A model generated the notes under the pieces. The model ran no database searches and was not told the origin of the DNA. It was given only the letters and a program-made list of their open reading frames with translations. A stretch of DNA of 64,000 nt, from positions 2,244,001-2,308,000 of the forward strand of contig JALDNG010000038.1 of the NCBI GenBank assembly GCA_024349245.1, in the 5' to 3' direction. The position numbers and the translations under genes were made by a program. Below, in pieces: positions 41,433 to 54,490 of the stretch (position 1 is its first letter; each line of letters opens with the position of its first letter). The DNA is from Neodontobutis hainanensis (Eukaryota; Chordata; Actinopteri; Gobiiformes; Odontobutidae).

Positions 41433-43366
41433 ATCCTCATTCGATTTGTCACCCTCTAAATCCTATTCACGCCACTTCCCGTTGAGAGCCTCTCCAGTTG
41501 AGTCTCCATCAGCCACTAGCTTTGTTCTGCGTCTCAATGGCCGCCGTGACGCGCTCTACAAGCCAATGCATTTCTCCACTCAGGGAAAAACACATTTATT
41601 ACCAACGCCACGACAAAAGTTGTGGTTTATACAAGGATTTTAATAGGAGTTACATAATTCTTGTGATGTATTTATTCTCTGTATCAAGTAGTTTTATCTT
41701 GATTGCTTCTAAATGCACATCTGGTCACATCATCTGAACCTTTTTCTGTGAGATTTGTTCATTGATGACAATGTGTCCCTGCAGGGCTACCATAGTTGAC
41801 CTTAGTTTCAGTTTTTTTTTTATTAAACAATGTAACATGAAGTGGTGGAAACTGTTATGTCATGTCTTTCAATTAATGATTCAGATATAAAGCACTTTTT
41901 TTAGTAAAATATCTTTTCTGAGTCAAAAGTTCACACTCTACCAGATCTCAGGCAGGTTTTAGGGCGCTTTCACATCTGCGCTGTTTATTCTGGACATTTT
42001 AACAGTGACATCTTATTTACAATCCTTGAACATAAAGAAAAGTAGGAGTAAGATTGTCTAAAACGTGTTAAGTGTTGTGTGAGATATAAACGGCCTCAAG
42101 CGATCCATCCCCGGCCTTCAGTCTTCGCTCTGTGCTTCAAAGTGGATCAGCTCAGTCTCAGTCCAAACAGCAGCTCTGCTCCAGCGCATTTCCCGACAAA
42201 CTGCTTAACCCTAATCTGAGGACACCTTATGCCCACCGCCAGACTTAGACATCCTCAGCCTCAACTCTAATCAGAGACAAACAACAGCCACGGACGACCA
42301 ATCAGAGCGCAGCATTGAGACTGAGAACATGTACTCTGTGTCCTTTAAAACCCCGGAGTTAACATAATAATGACTGAGTCCACGAGGCGACAGTTCAGTG
42401 ACATTATCTGTTCAAAAGTAGGCCTATTTTACTGCATTTAATGTTTGAGGTAATGGACTACTTATTGGTTAATGGTGAAATACTAAAGTAACTGGAAATA
42501 AAATGACAAAATTAGTCACTTGTTCTTGTTAGGTTCATTAATCTTTTCCAGGTTTTTAAAGATGCCGGCGTTAGTGTAAAAGAAAAAGATTATTTTTATT
42601 AAAGTCTGAAGAATTTGAAACTGTTAATCAAAGCAAATATTTCCAACTGTTTCTGTCAAGACTCACTTTTCATTAATTGGCATTTACTCACCGTTCATTG
42701 ACCCAGATCTTTTTACAGGTCTGAAGCTCCCCCATGTGGCGAAACAGCGCATTACACACAACAAACTTGGAGAAAAAGGCAATTCTTTTCATGGATGTAT
42801 AATACATGTTCAAGGGTCACATAAACATTACATGCAGCCTTTGTCAAAGTCAGTTATTTAATGTATTTTACACGTTATATAAAAAAAACTTTGACGGATA
42901 CAATGTACGATACTATTTTCTACACATTCACCAATAAACATTTTTATTTGTGCTGATCCCATGCTCTCATTATAGACATTTCTGTTCATTTGGCCAAATC
43001 TTTCTTCTCTTCATCAGGCCACCATCCACCGTCTCTGAATCTCTCTCTTGTTTAAGTCTCTCTCTTGACAAATTTTAGAATAATGTAATTTTTTTGCATA
43101 AATCTCTTAAAACTATAAATGTCTCAAACTCAGTATTTGGATAATCTTTGATATATCCAAGACTGACTTGAAAATAATGTCCCAGCCACCCAACATTTTT
43201 TTTTTTTTGTCATATATAACAGCAGTAAAATCAAATATTCTAACAAATAAAAGGTAAAAATATTTGGTGATAAAGTGGATTAAGAAATTTATGCTGAAAA
43301 AAAGGAAAAATAAATATGACAGTAGCAGTTTTTGGGAAAAAGACATTGTTTTCCTTAATGACTCGA
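41430..43366. other. Intergenic, with CCAAT/TATA-like pair
   Basis: No coding exon recognised. It contains copy E of the dispersed repeat (41774-41800) and a promoter-like pair: GACCAATCAG (42296-42305) and TTTAAAA (42344-42350), 42 bases apart on the + strand. The rest is AT-rich. Confidence 0.55.
41774..41800 (-). repeat. Dispersed repeat, core copy E (- strand)
   Basis: On the - strand it reads GTCAACTATGGTAGCCCTGC followed by AGGGACA, matching the family core with TAGCCC where copies A, B and D have AAGCCC. Both D and E have ATGAACAAATC a little further along the - strand. Confidence 0.65.
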
Positions 43367-44905
43367 TCCATCCATCCATCCATCCATATTCTACCGCTTA
43401 TCCGGGGCCGGGTCGCGGGGGCAGCAGTCTAAGCAGAGACGCCCAGACTTCCCGCTTCCCAGACACTTCCTCCAGCTCTTCCGGGGGGATACCGAGGCGT
43501 TCCCAGGCCAGCTGAGAGACATTACAGCTCAGCTCCTTCTTCACCACGACAGACCGGTACAGCGACCGCATCACTGCAGAAGCTGCACCGATCCGTCTGT
43601 CAATCTCACGCTCCTTCCTTCCCTCACTCGTGAACAAGACCCCGAGATACTTAAACTCCTCCACTTGAGGCAGGAGCTCTCCACCAACCTGAAGGGGGCA
43701 AGCCACCCTTTTCCGACTGAGAACCATGGTCTCAGACTTGGAGGTGCTGATCCTCATCCCAGCCGCTTCACACTCGGCTGCAAACCGCCCCAGTGAACAT
43801 TGAAGGTCCTGGTTTGATGAAGCCAACAGGACAACATCATCTGCAAAAAGCAGAGATGAAATCCTGTGGTCCCCAAACCAGACTCCCTCCGGCCCCTGGC
43901 TGCGCCTAGAAATCCTGTCCATGAAGATAATGAACAGGACCGGTGACAAAGGGCAGCCCTGCCGGAGTCCAACATTCACCGGGAACAGGTCTGACTTACT
44001 GCCGGCAATGCGAACCAAGCTCCTGCTCCGGTCGTACAGGGACCGGACAGCCCTTAGCAAAGGGCCCCGGACCCCATACTCCCAGAGAACCTCCCACAGG
44101 GCACCACGAGGGACACAGTCGAATGCCTTCTCCAGATCCACAAAGCACATGTGGACTGGTTGGGCAAACTCCCATAAACCCTCCAGCACCCTGGAGAGGG
44201 TATACAGCTGGTCCAGTGTTCCACGACCGGGACGAAAACCCCATTGTTCCTCCTGAATCTGAGGTTCAACTATCGGCCGCATTCTCCTCTCCAGTACCCT
44301 GGCATAGACTTTCCCGGGGAGGCTGAGGAGTGTGATCCCTCTGTAGTTGGAACACACCCTCCGGTCCCCCTTCTTCAAAAGAGGGACCACCACCCCGGTC
44401 TGCCAGTCCAGAGGTACTGTCCCCAAACACCACGCGATGTTGCAGAGGCGTGTCAACCAAGACAGCCCCACAACATCCAGAGACTTGAGGTACTCAGGGC
44501 GTATCTCATCCACCCCCGGTGCCTTGCCACCGAGGAGCTTCCCAACTACCTCAGTGACTTCAGCCTGAGTGATGGACGAGTCCACCTCTGAGCCCTCGGT
44601 CTCTGCTTCCTCATTGGAAGACGTGACGGTGGGGTCGAGGAGATCCTCGAAGTATTCCTTCCACCGTCCAACAATATCCTCAGTTGAGGTCAGCAGATTC
44701 CCACCTCCACTGTAAACAGTGTTGGCAGGGCACTGCTTCCCCCTCCTGAGCCTCCTGCCAGAATTTCTTCGAGGCCGACCGATAGTCCTTTTCCATGGCC
44801 TCACCGAACTCCTCCCAGACCCGAGTTTTAGCCTCTACGACCACCCGGGCTGCAGTCCGCTTGGCCTGCCGGTACCTATCAGCTGCCTCAGGAGTCCCAC
44901 AAGCC
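43367..44905 (-). mobile_element. Rex3 / RTE-clade LINE, 5'-truncated and internally deleted
   Basis: Read on the - strand. Reverse transcriptase core open from 44804 to 43398 (468 codons): WGFRPGRGTLDQLY (residues 188-201), VDLEKAFD (222-229, catalytic motif A), RQGCPLSPVLF (281-291) and FADD (320-323, catalytic box). A preceding piece with RVWEEFGEAMEKDYRSAS is in another frame (44907 to about 44755), so a frameshift lies near 44754. After KKELS (residues 422-426) the sequence jumps directly to QLAWERLGIPPEELEEV; about 110 residues normally between these are missing. The 3' end is a (GATG)n-type tail (43367-43388), typical of Rex3. There is no endonuclease domain, so the copy is dead. The 5' end near 44905 is approximate and no target duplication is seen. 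Confidence 0.9.
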
Positions 44906-47309
44906 AATAAGTAAAAACATTTTTTTTCTCATTTCCGACTGTCTTTCTGTAAAATCTGTGAAACCCACCTTTGTCACTGTCAGTGAGTTGCATCTTGTAC
45001 GTTTTTTTCTTTTCCACAAAAACAAAACTAATAGGCCGTGGTAAATGATTTCCCTCCCAGTGGGTGACAAATGTAATCAGAGAAATGACTAATGTTTTTT
45101 TAAGATATTGGCGTGTGTTCATTTAAACCTGACGAGGCACACAGACCTGCTGTAAAACCCACACATCTGCAGCATGTCACATGTTTCCCTCCATCTTCTC
45201 GCTCTGTCACTAACTCAACATTTGTGTCACTATTCACTTGTTCCACTTTAATTCTAGGCATGATTCTAAGATGAAGGATAAAAAGGAAGCATAATTAGAC
45301 TTTTTATTAGAAAACAGCAAAAGAATATAGGAGTTGTCTTGTGCTCAAAGTACGACAGAGGAATGTCAGCCAATCACAAAAGTATAGGTGGTAATGTTAT
45401 TTATTTTATTTCAGGGACTGCACATTTTAATAAACATTGCTGTAAATATGCCAAGAGGCTGGTGTCCCTGGACAGATGTTAAAAAGTAAAAAAAAAATAA
45501 AAGACAAAAGTTAAAATGACACAGTTATAGGACATTACAAAAAGGAAGCACAAAAGACAAGAAGCAGGAAAGCTTTTAAAATAAGTTCAACACATTGATA
45601 TCTTTTTGCCTCCTGTGTTTGGAGTCAACCTGAATGTTTTAAATAAAGTCTGTCTATTCTTATGTATTACACAAGCCTTTCATTTTCCCATAATAACATT
45701 ATTACTAAATGGAGAAACCACTGTGGGATTTTCACAATAAAATAACTTATAACTTTTTTAATTGTTTTTTTTCTGAAGGTTCTCCATTAAGTAGAACATT
45801 TAAAGTGTGTTTAGATACATTTCCAAACCTGTTTCCAGCCTGTACCTCCTTCTGGTTCTGCTTTAAAGCATCTACAGTATTTAACAATGCTTTAACGCAG
45901 AAGCAGTCACCCTCTAGTGGTAGGACGCTTACACTGCCTATTGAGGTTCTTGAAAAGCACTAAAACGTGTCTGTCTTTTACAGAAATGTAAACACTCCAG
46001 GGCCATTTGAGGGCACAGGTTTCTTTGACCACGATTAAAAAAAGACAGAACGGGATAGAACAACTGAGCTCTGTTTGTTACATTTGTAAACGTTTTTGTT
46101 TTATGTTTAAAATGTAAATACCATTATAAAACATAGAATATTAAAGATCTGCTCAATGGCAGTTTTGAACCACATACGAGGCTTGTTTTCCTGACGTCTA
46201 TTTCCTGTTTGGATCATGTGACTCATCTCTCTGTAACCTCCACAGGGGTCATGACCCGGGAATAAACCAGCTGGCTTTTTGTGAGGGCTTCACTGCAAAT
46301 AGGTAGAATAAAATCCAAACCACCAGAATATATCTGCTGCTGAAAGCTCATTGGTTCATTCAAAAAACTGGTTTACACAGGCAGCAATAGATAAAGTAGA
46401 ATTAAACAGTAAAGTCAGTGTTTAATTCTTGTAAATGCATTCATTTTCTGCAGCTTGTCTTTTACAGGTTCAATCATTCAAACATTTTTCATTATGCACA
46501 GCCAGATCTAATCCAAAATGCAATATTTATCAGAAATCATTGCATAAAAAACACTTCTAGACATAAAACATTCCACTTGGAGACAGACAATAGCTCGTTT
46601 AAGGCTCGCTTTGTGATGCCAGTATTTTTGTCCTAGTTACAGCCCGTCTCATCCCGACAGAAACAGCGCCGGCATGTGTGTTCTCGTCTTTATCCCACAA
46701 CAGCAGGCAGTAACAGAGTGGACAGAGAGATGAGACGGGACAAGACAGCTTCAGTAGAAATGTGTCAACCCAGTGCTACAGGAAACCGATAATGCAGACC
46801 CTTCAAATAACTTCAAACTTAACATAAAAGGACCATCTTTAATGTCAAAAACTCAAACAAACTGATTTTGGGATGTCTTCCAGGAGACTCTCTTTGAATG
46901 TTGCTTGTACAGAAAACATCAAATGCTAATGCTTTTGAATTTGCAAACCTTTCATCTTTAATTGACCTCAAATGTTTGCGCTGACCTTGAAACAGGGACA
47001 AACTGCCTCTGTGTTGTTCTGTTTTCTACTCGCCCAGGTTTTGTAAAATATATTCCACTACGGTTCCTTGAGGGATTTTGTTGGAGGAGAACACTTTTAG
47101 TTAATTGAACCACAGCTGTTATGGGACGCATTGATCCTGTTCAGACATTTCAACCACCTTTAAAAGTGTTGTACTGACCTCAAACATCCTTTTTGACTCA
47201 TTTTTTGGCCTACGTTTTGCAAAATATATTCCACGACAGTCTCTCGAGGAACTCCACTGGAAGACAACGCTGCAGATAGACTCCAGTTTAAATCATTATC
47301 AAATCTGAC
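44906..47309. other. Intergenic, no recognised gene
   Basis: AT-rich with short A-runs. A direct repeat pair at 47039-47093 and 47215-47269 is listed separately. The 14-mer at 45907-45920 resembles a CTCF core (12 of 14 on the - strand). No exon recognised. Confidence 0.55.
47039..47269 (+). repeat. Imperfect direct repeat pair, 176 bases apart
   Basis: TTTTGTAAAATATATTCCAC (start 47039) recurs as TTTTGCAAAATATATTCCAC (start 47215), and the following bases keep the pattern (CTTGAGG/CTCGAGG, TTGGAGGAGAACAC/CTGGAAGACAACGC) for about 55 bases. This suggests an old local duplication immediately beside the 21-bp tandem repeat. Confidence 0.7.
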
Positions 47310-47518
47310 TAAAACCTGTTTTAATTAGACTAAGACTTGTTAAATTACAACTAAAACATGTTCAAATCTAAGTAAAACCTGTTCAAATCCAGCTAAAACC
47401 AATTGAAAACGGTCTAAAATCTATCCAAAGTTGACTAAAAAAACCTGTTCTATTTTTGACTAAAGTCCAACTAAAACCTATTTAAATTGAACTAAAACCT
47501 GTTCAAATCCAACTAGCT
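47310..47518 (+). repeat. Degenerate 21-bp tandem repeat
   Basis: Units resembling AAATCYAACTAAAACCTGTT plus C recur about ten times. The best copies are at about 47370, 47391 and 47487; others have several substitutions and small indels. An old minisatellite is the simplest reading. Confidence 0.75.
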
Positions 47519-48140
47519 GCATGTAGTTCCTCTTATTCCTCTGCGGGTCAAAGTTTATTGTAGTCACTGGTGTCATGGCAACAGTGGAAAGCCCCTGTAG
47601 CAAAGCTTTTCCCGGTTTGCTGCGGCTATAAGGAAAAACACATTACTTTTTTCCAGCTGACTCTTATCTTCCACTGACCTTATCGGACTCATACTTAGAG
47701 AGCCGATAGAGAGCTGCTCTGAGAGTCACGTTCAGACCATGATGTATTAAAATCAGTTCTAACAAATGCGTTACAAGTCACAGATGATCTGTGGTGTGCA
47801 AGTATTTGCAGGCTAAATGTCTAACTGGACGAGATGTTTGGAGTTGTTCCCGAGGAATACTAGCAAATAAGAGCTTGAGGTAGAGATATAACAAGAGATA
47901 TGTCAGGCTGGATAAGAAGACTCTGCTTTCAACAGCTTTTTGCCAGACTGTCAGTCATCCTCTGTGGTGAACTCAGCAGTTCATTATTAGGATGCAAATT
48001 ATCTGCTATAGATCATCAATATGAACTGACAGAGTAGGTTCGTGCAGGTTCATTGAGTTCTTATTTTGACATTGTAGCACAAGTGTATACCTTTAACAAA
48101 AGGTTTGACAGTTTTTGCAGCACAGCACTTTTGTCACGGA

Positions 48141-48166
48141 CTTATGGAAGCCCTGCAGGGACATGC
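48141..48166 (+). repeat. Dispersed repeat, core copy B
   Basis: CTTATGGAAGCCCTGCAGGG followed by ACATGC. About 200 bases downstream, CCTTCCACTGGGTTTTATGG matches CCTTTTACTGGGCTTTTTGG found about 90 bases downstream of copy A, so the two share more than the core. Confidence 0.7.
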
Positions 48167-49833
48167 CTGAAACATAATGAAAATATGTCAGAGATGTTTT
48201 TAAAATACAAACAGAATCAAATTTTCTTTTATATATGACATTTACATAGATGTCCAATGGCTTTGTGCTAGATTGAGTGTTCAAAATGAATGGGCTTCTC
48301 CTTCAGCAGTGCTCAGTTTGTCCGCTCAGGAACAGGAAATAAGTAATGGCTCCTTCCACTGGGTTTTATGGAGCCTTAAGTGTATTTTTTCCCAGATTGA
48401 CAAATAGTTTTTTTCCTTTGAGAGCATTATAAACTTTAAATAATCAACTCCAAGTAAAATTTGGTTTAAAAAAGTAAAACCCAATGCACATTAATTTATT
48501 ATATGACTTTATCCTTAAACACTTACAGTTTACCTAGCTCTATACCAGACACATATTGTTGTCTTTGTTGCTGCAGCGACGCTCTGGGGGGACACACACT
48601 CATCTCGTACAGTTCACGGGACGATGGTGCACGAATGCCATTGTTCTGACTTTTTCTCCCTGTTTGTCTGACGCCTGTTTGTTTAATAAGAAATGTACTG
48701 AGTGTGAATCATTTAAACAACAGCCCGGGCCAGAAATAAATACCCGCCGTTTAAAGGTTAAGGTCAACAATTCATCATTAATGACTCAACTTTCCTAATA
48801 TGGGAATGTAGTTTTTAATGAACAGCAATGACCTTGTTAATGCAGCAGACTTAATGTGATGAGTTTGATGGTCACTTTAACACAATGCACTTTGCGAGGC
48901 AGTTTAAGTAAAACAGGAAGGTCAGTGCACTGGCGGTGACTGAAGAAAACATGCTTCTTAGTCTCGAAAATTCTCAGTAAAAAATTCTAAAAAAAGGTCA
49001 CGTCATTAAGCCATTAAATCTGGTGTATGTCTAAATGAGCGTTTCATTTGATAACTTCCAAGTGACGCATTAGACATTGTACATTATTGCACTCTCACTT
49101 GTTTTTACTCTACCACATGAATGTACTTGCACACTTACAGGAAGAAAACATATTTAAATAGAGACACAATCATAGTGTAGACTTCTTAGGGAGTGTTCAC
49201 AGCTCTTGTCCGCTTCATTTAGTTCACACAAAACAATCCATTTAGTTTGGTTTGTCTAAAGCAAAAACATGCATTTTTAAAGTAAAAACACACTTGAGGG
49301 TGCTGTTAGCCCAAATGCTAATAAGGCATGTTACCATAGCATTTTAGCTTCTCAGTGCTTCACATTTGACCTTTTGTCAATTTATTTATTTTGACATTAT
49401 TTATTTATTTTTTTTCCAACCTCCTTAAAACTAAGCATTACGTGATGTTTTTGTTGCCACTGTATGAAGCTCATCCTGTTTGAGCTCGTCTATGGTTCCA
49501 CTTGAGGTTCACACTTGAATCGTACCAGAGTTTGGAAGCGCTCTGAGAACTCTGTTTTGAAGGGGACACTGTGTGTACGTGTGGTGGCACTGAGGTTTGT
49601 CTGGAGTCTTGAGATAAGTAAACACCAGTCTGTTTGAACCCCACCAAACAAGGCAAGTGTGAACGCACCCTTAAAGTTTTGGGGCATGTGTTTCTAAAGC
49701 TAAAAAGGAAAAAACAGACAACATGTCTTAAAACTGTACAAGAACCTCAAAACATATTATCTGAGCTATAAACTGCATTGTGTAGTTTTTCGTTGCATCT
49801 AATATCAACACCAACTCATACCCTCTCCTTCCT

Positions 49834-49873
49834 ACAACCTGTGAGCACCTACAGTAGCCCTACAGGGACATAC
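49834..49873 (+). repeat. Dispersed repeat, core copy C
   Basis: ACAACCTGTGAGCACCTACA followed by GTAGCCCTACAGGGACATAC. It has the same order as copy A with a few substitutions; the palindrome is broken to CCCTACAGGG. Confidence 0.7.
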
Positions 49874-52406
49874 GGTCTCTAATCATTGACACAATTAAAT
49901 ACTAGTGATATTTTTACTATAGTATTTTGTTTGTTTCAACTTTAAGTACAGAGTTGTAAATGGTAAATCCTTTTCAATAATATCTCATATTTTCTGAGGT
50001 CATTCCTTTAATTCCTTTTCATCTGAGGCTCTTAAATGACTTCATCTTGTACAGCCATGTTACAGACTCCAAGTGTGTGGTAGTTTTTTCCTTATTCACT
50101 GGAGTTGAGTCATGTTGCGTTCAAAAGCCAAAAACATTAAATGCGCTCATAATTCTATATTTTTATTTCCCTTTAGTGGAGCGTTTCATTGTTGCGGGGC
50201 TCTCAGTGCTGTTTCAGAGCGTCCCCAGGTCCCAAAGAGCAACAGTGAGAGGAAACCCGGCTGTGGGAGGATATTGGGCTGCAGGGGGAGGATGTCCTCG
50301 GCCGGACCTCTCCGCTGAGTTAAATGGGACTTTTGTGTGAGTCAGAAGTCAGTATAACGTTTGAGAGGAAAGGACACTGAGAGATCTGGTGCCACACATT
50401 CTCACAGTATTGGGTCAGGGTCATAGATTTTATCAGAAAATATAAGCTTTTATGTAAAAAAAAAAAAAAAAATAGATTCCTAAAGTGGATAAAGTGAGCA
50501 CTGCTGAAAAAGAAGCACATTTATGTACTAAATTTCAAATAAAAGCCTATTATCTGACCTTCTGTCTGTTCATTGGGTGAGACAACAATTCAGGGCCACA
50601 GGCTGCAGAAATAAGATATCCAAACTATTTACTTACTTTGTTCACTGATTTAATTTCCTATTGTGACTCACATTATCGATAAATACTTCCTGCAATCAAA
50701 CTGCCTTGAAATCAAATCTTATGCTACATTAAATGCATCTGGTTGTAGTTGTAAATCTTCCAGTGAAACAGTATTTCCATGTTGTAAAATGAGAACCTTG
50801 TGTTATACATTTATCCCAGATTCATGGAAGCTTACAGAAAAAAAAAACAATGCTTAGGTAAGATTAACTGTATTGTCCCAGAACAGAACCCAGATATATC
50901 AATGACTGTTGTAATGTAGAGGCAGAATCTCAAAAATGTGAGTCTGAAGCTTCTTTTTCTGTCCTATTTAGATTAAATGAGTGAAACAGCAAAAAAGGCA
51001 AGTCTGTCTTTTTTTATAATCCGTCTCGGCGTTTTGGTAAAAAGTCTAACTGCCGTACTGTCTAATATATAACACCCATTTTTTTCTCACTTTGTCAGAT
51101 AGTTTATAGATAAGCATGGGACGTAAGAATCACAAAAATATCCTGCAACAAAAGGAAATGACTCTTGTTTAAGTTCTTACTGAAGGTACACTCATGCTAA
51201 AAATCTCTACAAATATCAAGTATCAGTGCAATAAATATATCTCTTAGTACCTTTATAAAGCAGACATTATTCTGTAAATTGTTTAAAAGTCTCTCTCAAA
51301 TTGTCCATATCTTCTGGCTTTTATTAGTCACGGTTTCTGTTACAAAGGTCTTTTCTGCAGATCTGAGGTTTTCATTGGCCGGTGTCAGTCGAGGTGTTTT
51401 GTGTTGAAATTCCAGGTGAGGAACATGAGAGTGGCGACGCTCTCACGGATGTGTTCAGTCCGAGGCCCGGGAGAGGACGTCCGTTTGACTTCTGAGTGAG
51501 AGCCTCTGAAACCAGAGAACATCTGAACCAGAGCGAGACCCGGTGGTGGGTTTACAGCCACTATTTAAGTTCATTCAGAAGGTCTGCTCAGGTAGTTCAT
51601 TTGTGTAGAAAGAAAGACAATGAGGTTTTAATGTTACTAGCATTGTTTTACAAAACAACATGATGAAATATGGGCTAAAAGACCCAAACCGAGTTGAGAT
51701 TTAACCAGGTTTAAATAAGAATCTGCACAAACATGGTTAATGAGTTTCTGAAAGGCTTTACCCTGACCTTTAATGTGTCCAAACCAAACACTAAAGGCAA
51801 CATTTTCAAAGACACCTGCCTTGATCTGGACAGGGCAATGGTTTTTCTCTTACAAACTCTCCTTTTAAAAACAATACAGCGTTTATCGAGCAGTGACTGT
51901 GTTAGTGTGATGACAACTTCAGTCATTTGAAGTCCTACCCATGAGTCCACACTGACAGTAATCCCTGTGGGAAAAAGCTGCATGTTTCTGGAGAAAATGG
52001 GCAGCATTTATTGTAAGTGATATCCTCTCAATCTTCTGCAGCAACACAGTCCAGAGACAAGAACCTCTCAGACATCTGCTGAGATTGAACATTTCAGGAA
52101 AAGGGAAAAATAACGACCAAGATTTGACAAACTATAAGTTGTTTTTTTTTCTCTTAAGTGCCATTATTTTAACCACATCTTTTAATGAAGCAACTTTATC
52201 ATTGGGGTGAATAAAAAGTATTGTTGCTATTTTATGTCAATAAAGTTTTACAGAAATACCAACTGTTATAAAAACTTTTCTCTAGATAGATAAATAAATA
52301 AGACTGAAATAATAATGCATTCTAGCAAATTTGAGTGATATAATAAACAATACCAGTGGATGGACTCAGAAAGTGCTGTCCTGGGAGCCTGTGTACCATT
52401 GTCTGT

Positions 52407-52420
52407 CCACTAGAGGGAGC
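52407..52420 (+). promoter_or_regulatory. CTCF-like motif (13 of 14)
   Basis: CCACTAGAGGGAGC differs from CCASYAGRKGGCRS only at position 12. Its orientation is opposite to the 24052-24065 motif, and the pair points outward (divergent), not the convergent arrangement usual for loop anchors. Confidence 0.3.
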
Positions 52421-54450
52421 TATTAACTAGTGTAAAGCTGAGTTGCCCTCAGTCCAGGTCAAATGACAAGTTCCATTGTCACAGCCATGTGTCCCAAAAA
52501 TGGAGGAGCAGCAAACTATTTTTGAATCACCAAAACTAGTAGTTTGTTGAAGTGGTTAACGAACAACACTCACACAATGTCCCATTGACTTTTCACAGTT
52601 CTTCCAGACTTTAGGACCCAATGGCCGTTTTGGAGAAGGTCTGACTGAGGCTCTCTATTAACACCACAATGAAATGTAATTCAGAGTTCTGTTACATGCT
52701 GGGCCGACACTTGATATATTCTCACTCAGTGTTGTTATCTGATGTTGATAAATGAGAGTACAACTATACAGTATGTAACCCATTGTATTCCATCTGATAA
52801 CACGTAACACATTGTCTCTGAGCTTCTAAAGTTTTGTAAAGTGCCTGGATCAGGGCTTGTTTTCTTTCTGACAACATAAAAACACTGTTTCTTCTTTCAG
52901 ATCCCGTCCCTTCAAATATACAGCTCGTTATTGCTTTCAACTGGATTTATGTGAAGTGGAGCAGCTCCACACTTTCATTTAGCTCCTTTTATACCTATAT
53001 ATTGTTTGTGGGATAGTTCTGTCTTTCTCATGTGATGCCTCATCTTAAAGTGCAGTGTTGGCAAGAAGCGTATGAACTGTTGTAATCCCAAAACAGGAGG
53101 CAGTTGATAATGGGTCGAGAAATGAAACAGCTCGTGACGCGTGCTTGAAGCTGTAAATACATTTGCGCGTATGTAAAGTTTACTACCTCATAGAGAAATT
53201 AATGCCCTGAGATATTGCATTTCTGTAAGCTGTCTCAAACAAACACCTTGTGAGCAGAAAGACTTGCCTTAACCATGATTTAAGTGAATAGTCCATAAAG
53301 CTCTGCAAAAGACTAAGGACAGAGTTGCTTAAAGGATGGGTAAAAAAAAGAGAAATATACTATATACTGTATTTTTTGTAAAGTTCACGGTTCAAAGGTT
53401 GGTGATGATTGAGTATCATTAATAACGCAGTCAGAAACCCCTGAGTTTGGCTTTGTACAGCGTTTTCCACCTCAAACAGAAACAGCACCTGCTCTGCCGC
53501 TCTGCTTTTCCGACCGATGTTTCCTCTCTGAGTTATTCTGGAAAATCCATCTGAAAACAGTGAGTTGGCTGCAGATAACAAGCTTTTATAAGACACAAGA
53601 CTTCTCCTTTAAATGGAGCAGACTTTTATTTTTAACCAGATGTAATAGTTTTTCAAATTTTGTGGGGGTCACATAAACTCTAGCATGAGCGTTATGAGAC
53701 AGTAGATGTTTAAATACTTGGTCGAACTGGCCTTGTTCTCTTTTTGTTCACGCTCCTTTTACCCCCATGACTCCTAAAGTTTGTTCAAAAGCTATGGTGA
53801 CCCTGGATTGTCTCTTGATACAGTTCAAGCTCATGACACACGGTCTAGCTCGAGCCAAGTTGAAGCGACAGTGTTTTGACGTTCACAACACTTGTTATTA
53901 TTGTTACTGCCAATCATTCATCGATCCTTTGGGAACTGCCGTTACTCATTGATAATGGCTCATAAAGCTGTCCAGATCCCAGTCTTTCTGCAGGAAAACA
54001 ATGCAACCAGTCCCTGCTTTGAAGACAAAAAAAACTCATGAAAATTGCTTTTTAGCGTTGGCAGAGTTTATTTCCACTGATGAGTGTTGATGGACTCGGA
54101 TCGGGCCGTGCCGTCTAGACATTATGATCCGGTTTCAGTGTCATTCTTCACGAAGGATAAATCCGAGGCTGTGGTTCACTCTGCTATCAATTATATTTCC
54201 TTTTAAACGCTTCTAAGTTCAAAGCTCATGTCAAAGAAGGATCGGGCTCTAATATGAACGTTACTCTCAGAGCAGCTGATGAAGAGTCTGTCGTCTGCAC
54301 AATCAGTGACAGAGACTTAAAGGCGTTGTGTAACGTATTGTTGTAGTTAGTCAGATACACATCAGTCAAAAGTCTGATTTTAAGATATTTGTCTGTAAAA
54401 AAACATGTAAACCTCCATAGTGTTTCCTCTTGATTTGTTCATAGTCAACA

Positions 54451-54490
54451 GCATGTCCCTGCAGGGCTTCCATAGTTGTTCACCTGCTCT
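54451..54490 (-). repeat. Dispersed repeat, core copy D (- strand)
   Basis: On the - strand it reads AGAGCAGGTGAACAACTATG then GAAGCCCTGCAGGGACATGC. Upstream on that strand, CACTTCCTCATTTAT corresponds to TTACCCCTCATTTCT of copy A. Confidence 0.7.

Noticed and set aside
50178..50226. Exon after the acceptor ATTTCCCTTTAG
   Set aside because: The acceptor looks fine, but the open frames are short and unlike any family; no better than chance.
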